From contig WPIO01000010.1 of NCBI GenBank assembly GCA_009760855.2, forward strand, positions 450,001-507,500: DNA of 57,500 nt, given 5' to 3'. Under the pieces are notes generated by a model that did no database searches, was not told where the DNA came from, and worked only from the letters and a program-made list of their open reading frames with translations. Source of the stretch: Cristatella mucedo. Its lineage: Eukaryota > Bryozoa > Phylactolaemata > Cristatellidae. How positions within the stretch are numbered: position 1 is the stretch's first letter; the number at the start of each line of letters is the position of its first letter. Below are positions 46,242 through 54,200 of the stretch, one piece after another. The translations under genes were made by a program, and so were the position numbers.

Positions 46242-47471
46242 ATATGCCGCGTGTGTGTGCATTTGTTTGTGTTGTGCCTATGTGTGTGTGCGAGCCCTAC
46301 TTCAGCAGTGTTGTGGGTGAGACTGGTCGGTACTATCGAGAACTATCGATGCTTTATTTCCGTGCTTTGAAACGTTTCGAGTCCCTATCAAAATCCGGAG
46401 ATTGTGCTATGGACAGCCTCCTCTCTCTCTCTGTCTCTCTGTTTCTGTCTGTCTGTCTCGCTCTCGCTGTCGGTTCTAGAACAGAGGGCATGCATGACTA
46501 AGGCCTCTATTCGAAATTACTTTTTGCAGTTCCAAATGGCACTTTTGTTGCGCATTGTACCTGCCAGGTTTCTGCATTTAACTAGCCTCCCAACAACGAC
46601 AATTAAACCGTATTTTACTGGTCACATATCCGTGCGTACTGCACTGCTCTCGAGTAGCTTACAGGGTACATAAATAATACTGGACGCTGTGGGCACTTGG
46701 CTTAGCTTTCCTGTGCACCCGTCTGCTCAGAATGTTACTTGTATAGACTGAACTAAGGTGCTGCCAGCATTAACGACGGTAATCTGTCGTGCTACAGATT
46801 AGAGCGTCTTACATTTTATTTGGTCACCTCTGTCCGTATACCCTTCCACCCTCTCTCTCCTCACTCTCGCTTTCTCTCTCCTCACTCTCGCTTTCTCTCT
46901 CTCTCTCTCTCTCTCTCACTTTCCCTCTCACTACTTCGGTTGCCTGTTTCTCGGCTTCCTCTCACCTTCCTTCCTCTCACCTTCCTTCCTCTCACCTACA
47001 AGCCACATGCCGCACAGGTAGTAGCCGGAACAGCCAAGTCGCGGGAAGAATCGGTCCAGCAAATTGACTGATCTGCAGCAAAAAAAAAGTGACGAGCAGA
47101 CTCTCTCGTGGCTACAAAATCCTACCGAGTATAGCTAAACTAATGTCAGCTTAGATGTGCGAATGAAGTTATAATGAGTAAATGAGTTTCCACGAACGAC
47201 CTAGCCACCGGTCGCCCATAAGGTCCGCCCCCAAGCCGCCCGACCCTCATAGCATAACAATGCATCAAAGCACAGCGATAAAAGGCCTGGCAAGACGGCG
47301 GAGACTTGAACACGATAGTGCTACAGGCATCCACATTAAAAATGAGATCTCGCCGACCGCGAGGCGCCCACAGCGACAGCTATTACGACAAAATCGAGCA
47401 CGTACGAGGCGTGTGGCGCGGTACGGTCCAATGTCGTTCCTCGATCCTCCGAAAAGGTTAGACGATATCAT
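20452..47471 (-). CDS. DEPDC1: DEPDC1 orthologue, complete gene of 12 coding exons
   Basis: I assembled the gene from minus-strand exons 47406-47471, 44894-45051, 38493-38603, 35317-35763, 34210-34373, 33503-33553, 33099-33239, 29348-30718, 28829-29055, 25670-25930, 22028-22207 and 20452-20589. Every junction is GT-AG and phase-consistent, giving 1,104 residues (human DEPDC1 has 811). Domains: DEP at residues 24-112 (RAGMPVGRKRRQ, AVAWLHEYL, QDVRG, GRLFRF); a poly-Gln/Ala linker; a RhoGAP-like domain in two parts, about 250-380 (SLPGWLAIAMRCLARWP, QYPGYEKDVYAMVKDYF, QPEPM) and 840-960 (LQLCLLLLPPTSRRHLQ, DMDELVAIRIVSFLMDNHE); and the family C-terminus (TYCEQVTKETYEEQR, KKLKQFQKAYPEIY, ARFPTVES). 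In vertebrates DEPDC1/DEPDC1B act in mitotic progression and Rho-linked de-adhesion, and the GAP-like fold is thought to be non-catalytic. That role is inferred here. It may be co-orthologous to both vertebrate paralogues. Confidence 0.95.
20661..20948. repeat. (GA)n microsatellite with CA/GACA interruptions
   Basis: About 290 bp of GA-rich repeat on the plus strand. In the DEPDC1 transcript it is a (CU)n tract in intron 11, ending about 70 nt upstream of the exon 12 acceptor. Confidence 0.95.
21310..21700 (-). mobile_element. LINE 3' fragment in DEPDC1 intron 11
   Basis: It shares stretches such as GAACTGATTTCCATGCTTTAGGAGCA (compare 23,070-23,095 and 41,765-41,790) and CTAAACGAGTTGAGTCAGAAGAGTG-like sequence with the other minus-oriented LINE tails. 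Confidence 0.6.
22028..22207 (-). CDS. DEPDC1: DEPDC1 exon 11
   Basis: The acceptor CGCCCACCAG is followed by SEPVRNSVKPRPMTYCEQVT, KETYEEQRMSVSERALTELL and MAEKEKKKKLKQ. The donor is GTGTGA. It corresponds to human TYSYCKQIS...STSQAAIAELLE...KEKRKKLKQ. Confidence 0.94.
22700..22752. repeat. (AC)n microsatellite
   Basis: A CA/CGCA dinucleotide tract in DEPDC1 intron 10. Confidence 0.9.
22860..23420 (-). mobile_element. Hairpin-tailed LINE, 5'-truncated copy
   Basis: The minus strand encodes a decayed RT C-terminus (LGNTLLAGLPPFAIRRLQL, related to the DFCNSLLTGLPACAIRRLQL motif at 42 kb). It continues to a 3' terminus with the CTAGAAAGAGATTTGC-type hairpin at about 22,880-22,905. Confidence 0.7.
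24360..24545 (+). repeat. SINE family B in DEPDC1 intron 10
   Basis: Head GGGTCTTAGCCCAGGTGTCAAGG, B-box GTCGTGGGTTCGAGTCCTG and tail GCTCTTCTGCTGCTACACAAACGAGG. Confidence 0.8.
24546..25669. other. DEPDC1 intron 10, remainder
   Basis: A family B SINE tail (minus orientation, about 25,160-25,220) is preceded on the minus strand by an open stretch (25,224-25,395) containing QCRECFNALGSQLCGS. It is not in phase with a supported junction. No exon is called. Confidence 0.4.
25670..25930 (-). CDS. DEPDC1: DEPDC1 exon 10
   Basis: The acceptor TGTCATTGCAG is followed by VLHSFWRSILRCLNEADMDE, LVAIRIVSFLMDNHEHVMAV and ADLLKSIQCLQ. The chosen phase-0 donor CCGCAG|GTGCCG fits the phase-0 start of exon 11. 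The frame stays open beyond it to a stop at 25,520, so the 3' border is slightly less certain than the others. Confidence 0.88.
26602..26632. repeat. Perfect 13-bp inverted repeat
   Basis: The arms at 26,602-26,614 and 26,620-26,632 pair exactly around GATCA, in DEPDC1 intron 9. Confidence 0.85.
26872..27570 (-). mobile_element. Hairpin-tailed LINE fragment in DEPDC1 intron 9
   Basis: A terminal hairpin-like stretch (TATAGCACACCAAGAGG...TCTCTTTCAAGGCACTTTA) is followed, on the minus strand upstream, by 3' UTR and C-terminal coding debris similar to the 42-kb copy. Confidence 0.65.
28829..29055 (-). CDS. DEPDC1: DEPDC1 exon 9 (GAP-like domain C-terminal helices)
   Basis: Acceptor CCCGCTGCAG, donor GTAAGT. 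It reads SETMRSRLMRSLQLCLLLLPP, abbreviated here to its core MRSLQLCLLLLPPTSRRH, then LLRLLHRLSHN. This matches human ALQLCCLLLPPPNRR and MRMISRMSQN. An Ala-rich stretch replaces the human HDAMGT region. Confidence 0.93.
29348..30718 (-). CDS. DEPDC1: DEPDC1 exon 8 (1,371-nt symmetric exon)
   Basis: A large Ala/Ser/Gly-rich exon of 457 codon equivalents. The acceptor is CACTTTGCAG and the donor G|GTATGC, both phase 1, so it can be skipped without a frameshift. It falls at the same place in the GAP-like domain as the large alternative exon of human DEPDC1. Short ordered-looking islands include ELNGSLYYTPPNALPAMP, PHGGSMPNLVAFDS, KKYASIRDLGTTVQSNL and AEAFLQSSMPNLCPG-like segments (the last is GAEAFLQSSMPNL). 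Confidence 0.88.
30990..31265 (+). mobile_element. LINE RT C-terminal fragment (plus orientation)
   Basis: A broken frame resembles the non-LTR C-terminus (NFKISSLACRSLHSLAPAP, compare IDFKVSSLTFRSLHSLAPAY at 42 kb). It lies in DEPDC1 intron 7 and is antisense to the gene. Confidence 0.6.
31930..32175 (+). mobile_element. 3' end of RT-bearing LINE family (plus orientation)
   Basis: It reads the family's C-terminal YFHATHYLNCS-type stretch and the 3' UTR (GAAGTCTGCTGGCTACC, TCTCTGTGGTTTTGTGGCGTTACAGATGGAGATA). It is the inverse of 39,180-39,400 and 45,600-45,760. Confidence 0.7.
33099..33239 (-). CDS. DEPDC1: DEPDC1 exon 7 (GAP-like domain core)
   Basis: It encodes PQRADDDLPQYPGYEKDV, YAMVKDYFESQPEPMVPF and FYHIITYAW, matching human YVGFERDVFRTIADYF/LPEPLLTFEYYE. 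The donor GTAAGA is phase 1. Confidence 0.94.
33503..33553 (-). CDS. DEPDC1: DEPDC1 exon 6 (51 nt)
   Basis: Bounded by TTTCCTTGCAG and GTAAGT. It encodes SSLPGWLAIAMRCLAR plus a split Trp codon, matching human DDLPHWVLSAMKCLANW. Confidence 0.93.
33715..33856. repeat. (CT)n/(CTGT)n microsatellite
   Basis: CT repeat with CTGT interruptions in DEPDC1 intron 5. Confidence 0.9.
34080..34165 (-). mobile_element. LINE 3'-terminal hairpin fragment
   Basis: An ATAATAATAAGACATTT start ((ATT)n tail reversed) is followed by TAGCACTTTTAAGAGAACC and ATCTCTGCCTAGCCACTTTACATA, the same terminus as the 41.5-kb LINE. Confidence 0.6.
34210..34373 (-). CDS. DEPDC1: DEPDC1 exon 5 (start of GAP-like domain)
   Basis: The acceptor CTCTTGTAG is followed by LRKTLLLRSCDELPVDSG, LIKAADIIQNVQQYQQQ and SSPAN. 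The donor is G|GTGCGT. The split Asp codon joins exactly to exon 6. A long TA repeat lies about 15 nt upstream of the acceptor. Confidence 0.88.
34390..34460. repeat. (TA)n microsatellite abutting DEPDC1 exon 5 acceptor
   Basis: About 35 TA units end only about 15 nt upstream of the exon 5 3' splice site (34,374 on the minus strand), inside the usual branch-point/polypyrimidine zone. Confidence 0.95.
34466..34615 (-). repeat. SINE family A in DEPDC1 intron 4
   Basis: On the minus strand, a tRNA-like head with TTTGGTCCGGCGGTTAAGG and GTGGGCTCGAGCCCCGAGG is followed by GAAGCGCCTGAATAGAGAT and the closing GGGGCGCCATACAAATG arm. Confidence 0.85.
35317..35763 (-). CDS. DEPDC1: DEPDC1 exon 4 (disordered linker)
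   Basis: The acceptor GTCTTTCAG supplies the last base of a split codon and reads FTRLSPRKLAAAATR. Poly-Gln, poly-Ala and Ser-rich stretches follow, and the exon ends WKVLALE with donor GTAAGT. The end of the exon starts the GAP-like region (W-x-x-L pattern of human EVWRYVILIYLQ). Confidence 0.88.
36395..36550 (+). repeat. SINE family B in DEPDC1 intron 3
   Basis: B-box GTCGTGGGTTCGAATCCTG, body CAACTGCCAGCGGTGGTGATAG and tail GTTATATAAACGAGACTGTTAAATCAGCTGA. Confidence 0.85.
36580..37110 (+). mobile_element. LINE RT C-terminal fragment (plus orientation)
   Basis: A broken frame contains LKLVQNSVTALIWSA and VNFKILSLAYRSLALAPAF, typical of the C-terminus of the LINEs in this window. It is antisense to DEPDC1. 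Confidence 0.65.
37198..37332 (+). repeat. SINE family B (internally deleted)
   Basis: Head ACCTGGGTCTTAGCCCAG, then GTGGGTGATCCTTTAATGCC (B-box largely lost) and tail CTATATAAACGAGGCTGTTAAATCAGCTAA. It is followed within 30 bp by a second copy. Confidence 0.75.
37355..37520 (+). repeat. SINE family B, second tandem copy
   Basis: Head GTCGCGATGGCACACTAGG, B-box CCCGAGTTCGAATCCTG and tail GCTATGCAAAAAAGGCTGTTAAATCAGCTAG. Confidence 0.8.
38493..38603 (-). CDS. DEPDC1: DEPDC1 exon 3 (DEP domain, second half)
   Basis: Bounded by ATTGCAG and GTAGGT. It encodes PQTVLLLLQKFQ, AVIQDVRG and LEDNGRLFR, equivalent to QQTIQLLRKFLKN...NNQLFRF in human. It lies 6.3 kb from exon 2, across two LINE insertions. 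Confidence 0.93.
39180..40640 (-). pseudogene. CR1/jockey-like non-LTR retrotransposon, dead copy
   Basis: The minus strand encodes a reverse transcriptase segment: FQSGFKRQHSTETALL, the palm motif LDLSAAFDTIDHEVLL, GVPQGSVFGPLLFSIY and the catalytic FYADDTQLYLSF. The C-terminal region follows (RNLGVVFDSCLNF, NSLLAGLPKKA, SSAGPRLWNSLP). Three in-frame stops (about 40,167-40,169, 40,107-40,109 and 39,825-39,827) interrupt an otherwise preserved frame, and no endonuclease domain is present. The copy is therefore 5'-truncated and inactive. It sits in DEPDC1 intron 2, sense to the gene. A 3' UTR to about 39,180 is shared with the 31.9- and 45.6-kb fragments. Confidence 0.88.
41461..42330 (-). mobile_element. 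Hairpin-tailed LINE, best 3' copy
   Basis: The minus strand 42,317-41,733 encodes an RT C-terminus (SHLDFCNSLLTGLPACAIRR, QNSAARLVCREH, LLADLHWLPVKQRIDFK). About 250 nt of 3' UTR follow. It ends in a stem-loop (arms AGCGCC/GGCGCT plus AGAGA/TCTCT) and an AT-rich (ATT)n-like tail near 41,440-41,465. It is 5'-truncated and lies in DEPDC1 intron 2. Confidence 0.8.
42600..42765 (+). repeat. SINE family B in DEPDC1 intron 2
   Basis: GATGTGGGTTCGAGTCCTGC B-box followed by a CTACTGCAGACAAGAAGGATGGC body and a CTAAAGCTCTTTAACGACTG...GTTGAATGAGCTAA tail. Confidence 0.65.
42766..44728. other. DEPDC1 intron 2, remainder
   Basis: No repeat family or exon is recognised. Minus ORFs of 99-144 codons were examined as possible DEP exons and rejected. 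Confidence 0.4.
44729..44802. repeat. 24-bp direct repeat with internal palindromes
   Basis: ATGCTAGCTCATCATCT followed by A/GACGAG occurs at 44,729-44,752 and 44,779-44,802. Inverted AGATGATGA segments lie between the copies, 90 nt from the DEPDC1 exon 2 donor. Confidence 0.85.
44894..45051 (-). CDS. DEPDC1: DEPDC1 exon 2 (DEP domain, first half)
   Basis: The acceptor GCTTTCCAG is followed by WNDLVRTFRAGMPVGRKRRQ, then DAFVASDAVAWLHEYL and SGPEIT. The donor AG|GTGAGC leaves a split Arg codon (phase 2). This aligns residue by residue with the vertebrate DEPDC1 DEP domain. Confidence 0.95.
45595..45955 (-). mobile_element. RT-bearing LINE family, 3' fragment
   Basis: The minus strand reads SSCSAGPRLWYSLPLFL and WYFHATHYLKLL, then the shared 3' UTR ending ATATCTCTATCTGTAACTCC (inverse of the 32.1-kb copy). 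Confidence 0.75.
45956..46030 (-). repeat. SINE family B tail fragment
   Basis: CAGCTGATTTAACAGCCTCGTTTA followed by CAACAGAAGAGCC is the family B tail in reverse. Confidence 0.7.
46211..46243. repeat. (TG)n microsatellite
   Basis: TG run directly following a half copy of the LINE hairpin (TTAGCGCCCAAAGAGAACAG at about 46,188-46,207). Confidence 0.85.
46848..46925. repeat. (CT)n microsatellite with ACTCGCTTT interruptions
   Basis: CT-rich repeat in DEPDC1 intron 1, followed by a short CTCACCTTCCTTC tandem repeat (46,960-47,000). Confidence 0.85.
47406..47471 (-). CDS. DEPDC1: DEPDC1 exon 1 (start codon)
   Basis: Twenty-two codons, beginning at ATG 47,471 with A at -3 and an in-frame TGA 18 nt upstream. 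The frame ends in GPYRATRL, which matches the conserved GPYRATKL preceding the DEP domain in vertebrates. The donor is GTACGT, phase 0. Confidence 0.93.
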
Positions 47472-47642
47472 CCTGTGCAGCGCCGTTCACCAGCTCCGAC
47501 GACCAACATTCCGACAGTTAGCGCCGTCTGCGGTCATTCAACCCAGGCGAGGGATAACCGCGAACGACAACTTTGAAAATGCATGCGTTGTTTTCATTGG
47601 ATTGCTTTCCTACGTCACCACGCCCCTCCCCCACCGGATAAC
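47472..47642. promoter_or_regulatory. Bidirectional promoter between DEPDC1 and the ORP gene
   Basis: Only 171 bp separate the two divergent start codons, so this interval plus the 5' UTRs must drive both genes. Visible candidate elements: TTTGAA at 47,572-47,577 (CHR-like), ATTGG at 47,596-47,600 (a CCAAT box read toward DEPDC1), TACGTCA at 47,611-47,617 (CRE-like), CCACGCCCCTCCC at 47,618-47,630 (GC/KLF-type) and ATGGCGG overlapping the ORP start (YY1-like). No TATA box is seen. The flank continues CpG-rich into the ORP first intron (to about 48.35 kb), consistent with a CpG-island promoter. Confidence 0.8.
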
Positions 47643-47750
47643 ATGGCGGTCGCGCAAGGCCCGCTTTGTAAATGGACCAACCTTATGCAGGGATGGCAAT
47701 ACCGGTGGTTTGTTTTGGAGAAAAATGTCGGGATATTGTCGTACTATACT
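47643..47750 (+). CDS. OSBPL9: ORP exon 1 (start codon, PH domain)
   Basis: ATG at 47,643 in good context (A at -3, G at +4). Thirty-six codons from [13 protein letters not shown] to GILSYYT. The donor is GTAGGT, phase 0. Confidence 0.94.
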
Positions 47751-50700
47751 GTAGGTTGGAGCAGCGTAACAGAGCCGCTCTCCGCTGCGTAGAGCGGAGC
47801 TTTGCGCGCGGCTGTGTTTTAGCGCCCCCCCAACTGAAACCGGAGCGCTGTTTCAACCATCTCGTTTCCGCTGCCAATCTGCCCTGTGCGCTATGCCCGA
47901 GACCAGCGGTCAGATCGACTGACAGGCCGCTGCATTTTGCGACGTAAATGCCGCTGCAATAATTTTTCTGCGCCGCGCTTTGGCGCTATTTCCGCCCTGC
48001 ATCTCGGAGCAGTCGTGGGCCAGCTCGGCTCAGCGTCGAGACGTAGTTAAAACGGCTATTGCAATCGCGAGCGCCCTTTCGCGATGGCCGCGACGTGTTG
48101 CCGCGATCGTGTAGCGTACGTGTGGCTCCCTTTTTTGCACGCACCCTGCTGTTTGCCGACCGGAGATGCTTGTCTCGAAAGGGCACTGCATCCGCCGGTG
48201 CCCCGAACTCGGATGCCGTCAACGCCGTGGCCTCGCCTGTTGGCATCCATCCGTTGTAGTCTCGAGAGAAGATGACGCGTGGATCCCGGAGAGGCTGCGT
48301 GCGACTGAAGGTATGGCAGGCCGGCGGCGGCCGCCGGCGGCGCTAGTCTAGCTCAGTCTGCTCCTGCTACTGCTACTGCTTCATTTAGTGACGGGTGCCT
48401 TCCCTTCCCTTCCCCCTCCCGTGCGTGGTGAGTGCCTGCGCGTGCAGCAGCGCTGCCTGCAGGTGTTCGCGCACTCGATTTGTCTTGGGGCGCCGGTCTT
48501 CCCAGTGCTTTCTCGCTGAAGGTTCGTATCGTACTGAGCGTGCTTCCTGCTTTTTTCCTTCGTGGAGTATTTTCGTGGACTCTTTTTGCTCACGCGCGTG
48601 CCTTTCCTGCGACGCGATGCTTGTCAAAGCTTCCAGCCATGGGCAGCTAGCTAGTGGAGACGTGTAGGCACTGAATATCACAGTTATCACGGAAGTTCAT
48701 TGGTATGCATTCCTTCCTGAGATGCCTTGATAGGGCCGACAGTGACGAGGGCTCGCTTTGAGTCATTTGTCCAGCCGTGCTTAAATTATGCATACCTGCG
48801 AGGGATGTAAATAAACCCAACCGAGGTCCTAGGTTGGGAGGGGCTCAGCTTGACGTCAGTCAAGGCTATGCTTGCCCTTTCATCGTTCAGACTCGCATCA
48901 GTCAAGTTGACCTGAGAGTTTGGTGTGCCGCTAGTGTCTCCCTCACCCCTCCCGTGGGTGGGTATACAAGTGCACACCTCTTTCCCGTGCGTTAACAGCA
49001 GCGATGTGAGCGCCAGTTTGGCAGAGAAAGCTTGCATTATTATTGTTTCGCCATCTTGGTGCACTTTTTCGTCTGCCGACTGCCTCACGGCGACACTTCG
49101 CCTGGGAACTGCCGAGCAAGAGCCGTGACAGAAGGGCTGGGCTCGCAGCTGCAGGTAAAGTAGTATACATAAGTAGTATACATAAGTAGTATATATAAGT
49201 AGTATACATAAAGTAGTATAATTCATGTGTATAATGCCCTAAGAATACTTGAAACCCCTATCCAGGCGCTTTGCTTATGCCGCAGGGCTCGAGCCCACGA
49301 CCTCGGTCGTGGTCAGTCGGTCGTCAGATGCGAGCAACTTAACCTATGGGATAAACCAGGGCAGCAGACGACCCTGACGAACGGATGCTTCCTGCTGCTC
49401 TTACAGGAGGAGGCAGGTCTTGAAGCCGAGCGACTGTAGCCCTGCAAATGTCGGGGGGGGGGAGGGAGGGGTAGGCACATCTCGTGGTTATTGACTTGCT
49501 CAGCTCACCGAGTGGTGGTGGTTGTCGGGGTCCGGCTTAACGCATCCTCCTACGCCTGTCAATAAGGCCAGGCTAGCCTTCTCTGCTGGTTCAAGAACTG
49601 GTCACACTGACAGCCATAGCTAAGGATCGCCAGTCTGAAAGCCAAGGTTTAGTTACCAAAGCATTCCCGTGAGCTGGAGCCTACACGTTGGCCCAACCAA
49701 CCTGCCCAACCAACCTGAGGCAGTGTTCACAGTGTGCCCCCCCCCCCAGGAGTTCACGTTTGAAGTAGCAGCATTGTAAGGCTTATCTGAAGAGTACAGC
49801 ACTGAAGCCTGTATTTTGGGCATGTGGTTCGAGCCTTTGGCTTGAACGAGTCATTTCTAACAAGTTCTGTAATGTTCTCTCGGACCTATGATATTACGTG
49901 TGCAAATGCAAGGCTTGTACAACAGCATCAGCACCCAGCCCCCCTCGGTGTGACTCTCGCATCTGCGGCTACGGCAGGCTATCAGCTTGCCGCGGCCTAC
50001 CTGTACAGCCGGCAGTCGTAGAGTTTCGAGATCGGTCTGCAATCTCGTGGTGCCGTTTTGCATAGGGACATAGCATAGCAAGGTAGTGAAGCTGTGATCT
50101 GAAACATGGCCTTGCCGAAGCCTGTTGAGTTTAGTGCAAGTTGTTGAGCTCAGTACGTTGGTATGCTGGCATAGTGCCCTGCAGCTGTGTTGGTACCTCC
50201 ATCCTACTGAAAAGGGGGATCCTTAAAACTCTGTCTGGGTATTATGGAGTCCTGCTATGCATGCCTTTGTGAGATGCAGGAAACTGCTTTGCTTCCTGGC
50301 ACACGGGAAATCGTTGGACTGATGATGGCCTAGGTAGCAGGAAACTATTTCAGACAAAGGACGACAAAGGATAGCAGCTGTATGTTCGGGAAGGTCTCGG
50401 CTTGGCTCGGTTACAAGCTTTGTTGCTGTCCACAGCAGCCACCCTGGCAGTAGCTGGCTGTTTGCAAGCCACAAACAGAAGAAACTACACAGTGACAAAG
50501 GAAAAAGGACTTGTGCCGGTGGGTGGATAAACGATCCGGCTTTCGGAGAGGCCTGCTGTATCGGCTCACTGCTGGCTTTGTGCAAGGCCCCCCCCCCCCC
50601 CTAAAGAATCAGCCTCTGGTGGCTGGTGGCTGGGCGCAGTGTGGAGCTGGGGCAGGGGGAGAAGCATAAACCTAGGCAGGCTTGAGTAGGCTGATGGCTG

Positions 50701-51120
50701 GCAGCAGTGTCCTCTCACTGGCTTCGATGTCGACAACATAGGATGTGTCACCCAGGGTGTACACGCAGCATGGGCCTGAGTACTGTACTGTTGGTGCAGC
50801 AGGCGCCTTTGATGCGATCAACACGTATGAAGACACGAGTGACCGTGACGAGATCCTTACTCGCGAACACCGAGGGTTTGGGTGGAGATCGGCCGATGGA
50901 GGGTAGCAGAGCTGTCGCATCCATGTCAGTCAGTCTGTGCAAACGGCCATGTCGAGCTCAGCATCAGGGGTGGACACAGAGAGGCGAAGCATTCGCCGAG
51001 AAATTTGGGCCGGAATCTGTCACCTCCCCCCACACATACACGCGCACACCCGCTCACACACGCACACAGGGCTGTGTGTGCACACAAGCGAGTGAGCACA
51101 CGCAGCCGCGCGTGCATGCA

Positions 51121-51160
<40 letters not shown>

Positions 51161-51167
51161 CATGTGC

Positions 51168-51234
<67 letters not shown>

Positions 51235-54200
51235 GGAAAGAGGCAGACTGATGGAGTGAGTGGTGGCACAGACAGAGAGAAGATAGACTGAATGTAAGCC
51301 CTAGAATAGCAGAGTTTATTGCCTTCTCGAGCATTTCACATTGTTATATTTCCGGTCGAAAGAGTCTGTGATGTTATTTTGTCCAGGCCAGCTGTTTGAC
51401 TAGCTGTTACACTGTGGCACATTGTCATTTCCGGGATCTGCTTGCTTTGGGATTTTTGTTCATGGAGGTAATTGAAGTGGCATAACGTCGTCAAGTACTG
51501 TACAATTTGCCATTATTATCTAACAGGGGGCAGTCATTGGCATCGATGACGAAGACGACAGTACATTCACAATCACGACGGCAGACCAGAAGACATTTCA
51601 CTTTCAGGGTATGCTGATCGACAGCCTGTTTGCTGTTTCTTACTGAAGCCCTTCCTTGGGCATGCAACTGTGTACACATTATTACGTTCGGAACAATTTT
51701 GTTACTGTGTAGCACCGAGCCGCCTTACCTCCTAGCTTGATAAGCATACATCGGGCTGCAGTCTTTGTCCCAGGCTTGAGCTGTGCAGTTTCGCGCGCAC
51801 ACACGCACGCGTGCAAGCGCACACAAGCATGAACATACAGGCACACGTTCCCTGCCTCAGACACACCCAGTCATGTGCACAGGCACGCATGCACGCACAT
51901 CCACGCACACGTGGCTAATGTGCATAGACATGCGCTCGGGGGCACGCGTTAAGCTTCAGTTTTCTTCTCGAATGTGCTCGAGCATACTCGGGCGCACAGC
52001 ATTTGCTGACGATGGTGTGGAACAGCAGCATCAGCAGACCTGAAGTGTGACTGCAGCTGCAGCAGGGCAGGTAGCAGGTATCTGACGTGCCACTGTTGCT
52101 ATGAAGAGTGAAAACCACCTGTTTGCTTCCTTCTGCATTGAAGTGTTGTGCAGTCCACTACGGTGCAAAGGAACTGTGTGTCCAGTCGACTGTTTTCAAA
52201 TAGAAAATTTTGCCAATTGCCTGCCTTCCCAGCGAGGTGCTGTGAAATAGATCGGACTATACAAGGATGAGCCGTGCTCGGCCTGGATTTATTGCTAAAG
52301 ACTACGTCGTATGCTTAACTAAGTTAAGCTAAAAACTGCAGTCTGCATTATAGCCAGCACCATAATACCTGTGGGTTCTTCACAAATTTTCTAGACTACA
52401 GCTCGCTGTCCCCGATGATGTTAAGGTTTAAGCATTTGTTGACGCGCTACCTGCCATGCTGCCATCATCCACTGAAGCTAGTGTGTACAGCTCTTCGTGA
52501 CAAGCTGTAGCAACGTGCTTACAATACCTGACGAGGGAGGCAGTGTTTATCCTATGTTGGGGCAGCGATTGTCACCAGCAGCCATGATTTCAGATGCTCT
52601 CTCTCTATCTTTTATGAGCAACCGTGGCTTTAGCTGTCATTAACGTTAGACTGCTGCAGTATTTGCCTAGGCCTAGTAATCACGTGTCACAGACGGCTCT
52701 GTGCATGCTGAAGTGCTGCACTTCGATGCCGGCCGCCTGCACGCACCATTGAACTCAATCTATAGGTGGCTGCCGGCTTTCCAGCCACGCTGCCGCCGAT
52801 TGGTTAGCTGTGGGTGATGACGTGGGGCCAAGCAGAAAGCGTCGTCGTCGTCGTTGCAGCACCCGATCGATTTGCCCGCCGCATAGGGCAAAAGCTGTTG
52901 TTTAAGCATTGCTGCAGAATACGCGTCCGGCCGGTCCGGCACGCTGCTGTTGTCTTTCTACTCTGCACTCCTCCATCGTATGGCTGCGAAGCGTGACCTG
53001 CTTGTTGTGCCTGGCTGTGCAACTGTGCTCGTGAGCATGGAAGGCCGACGACTATGAGCCAACACACGCCTTTCTCTCTCTCTCTTAGCGCGGAGCTGCG
53101 ATGAAAAAGAACAGTGGATCAGCTCCCTCGAAGACTCGATAGCTTTTGCGGCTGCACCTGCAAAGGTCTGTACATCGTCTTGGGACTGCAGCAAGATCTC
53201 AGCCTCTGCATTGGCTGTCGTGATGTTGTGTGATGTGATTACATGCTAGTCAAAAGTGTGCTACTCGTTAAATCATTTAGCTGCTAGCACAGTTGTTTTC
53301 TTTGAGCATTGCCGTGCGGGCGGAGGTGTTTAGCTGAAACGGTTTGTTCGCAGCGTGGTTAGGTGTTCGGCAGAGCTCCTGCTGAGGTTGCATGGTTGCA
53401 TCAGATCTAGCCTGCTTGATGCTGACCTCTTTGAATCGTGTGCTTCTCCGGTGGGCAGACCCAGCGGTTCATTATGGCAAAGCTGACCGTTCAGTATCTG
53501 GAAAAGGGGGCTGTGATAAATCAGATTTGCAATATAGTTGTGCTTAAATGATGATGGAGATCATCGTGCTTGCAGTTGACAATACAGATTAGCCCTTGTA
53601 CAGTATTCGAACCCACGACATCGGTCGGGAAGAGCAAGCGAGCACCTTACCTCCTGAGATGTCATCAGCTCTAGGGAGGTGGGGGTCAGGTGGGTGTCTG
53701 ATCAACAGTTGTGCGGACCGGAGGCTCGAATCCTGCCGATTCACCCAAGTCTGTAACTTGATGGTGCACTGTGTGAGACGTAGTGCTGCTGTGAAGCCAT
53801 TCACCAGTCTATGGTCGAGAAAGGTCGAAAAAAGACACTGCTACCTAGAGCTGAGCAGCAGGAGCAAACAAGTAAAAGTCAAGGTCAGCTGATTCAATTG
53901 CCTCATTTTTCTATAGTAGTAAAAGAGCTTTTGTAGCTATCATCCCTCTTTCTGTATATAATAAAAAGCCAGTGGGGGGTCGTGAAGTGTGAGCACTTGA
54001 CCCATTACCCTTTCTTTACCTTAAAATAAAAAAATATATAATTAATTTTTATAGCATTCCAAGAGAACTTAATTCAGGCGCTTTACATATGCCACGGGCT
54101 CGAGCCCGAGACCTCGGCCATCAAACTCGCATTGACCTGGGAGAGCACCTTAACACTGGGCCAAGCCTGCGAAGCACCCTTGGACTAAGACCTAGTAGTT

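Larger units (their letters stand above)
48311..51526. other. ORP intron 2
   Basis: It contains a 13-bp tandem repeat (49,159-49,222), a family A SINE and a long TG microsatellite. ORFs are short and unsupported. Confidence 0.5.

Noticed and set aside
51020-51334. His/Thr- and Val/Cys-repeat ORFs
   Set aside because: They are translations of the (TG)n microsatellite.
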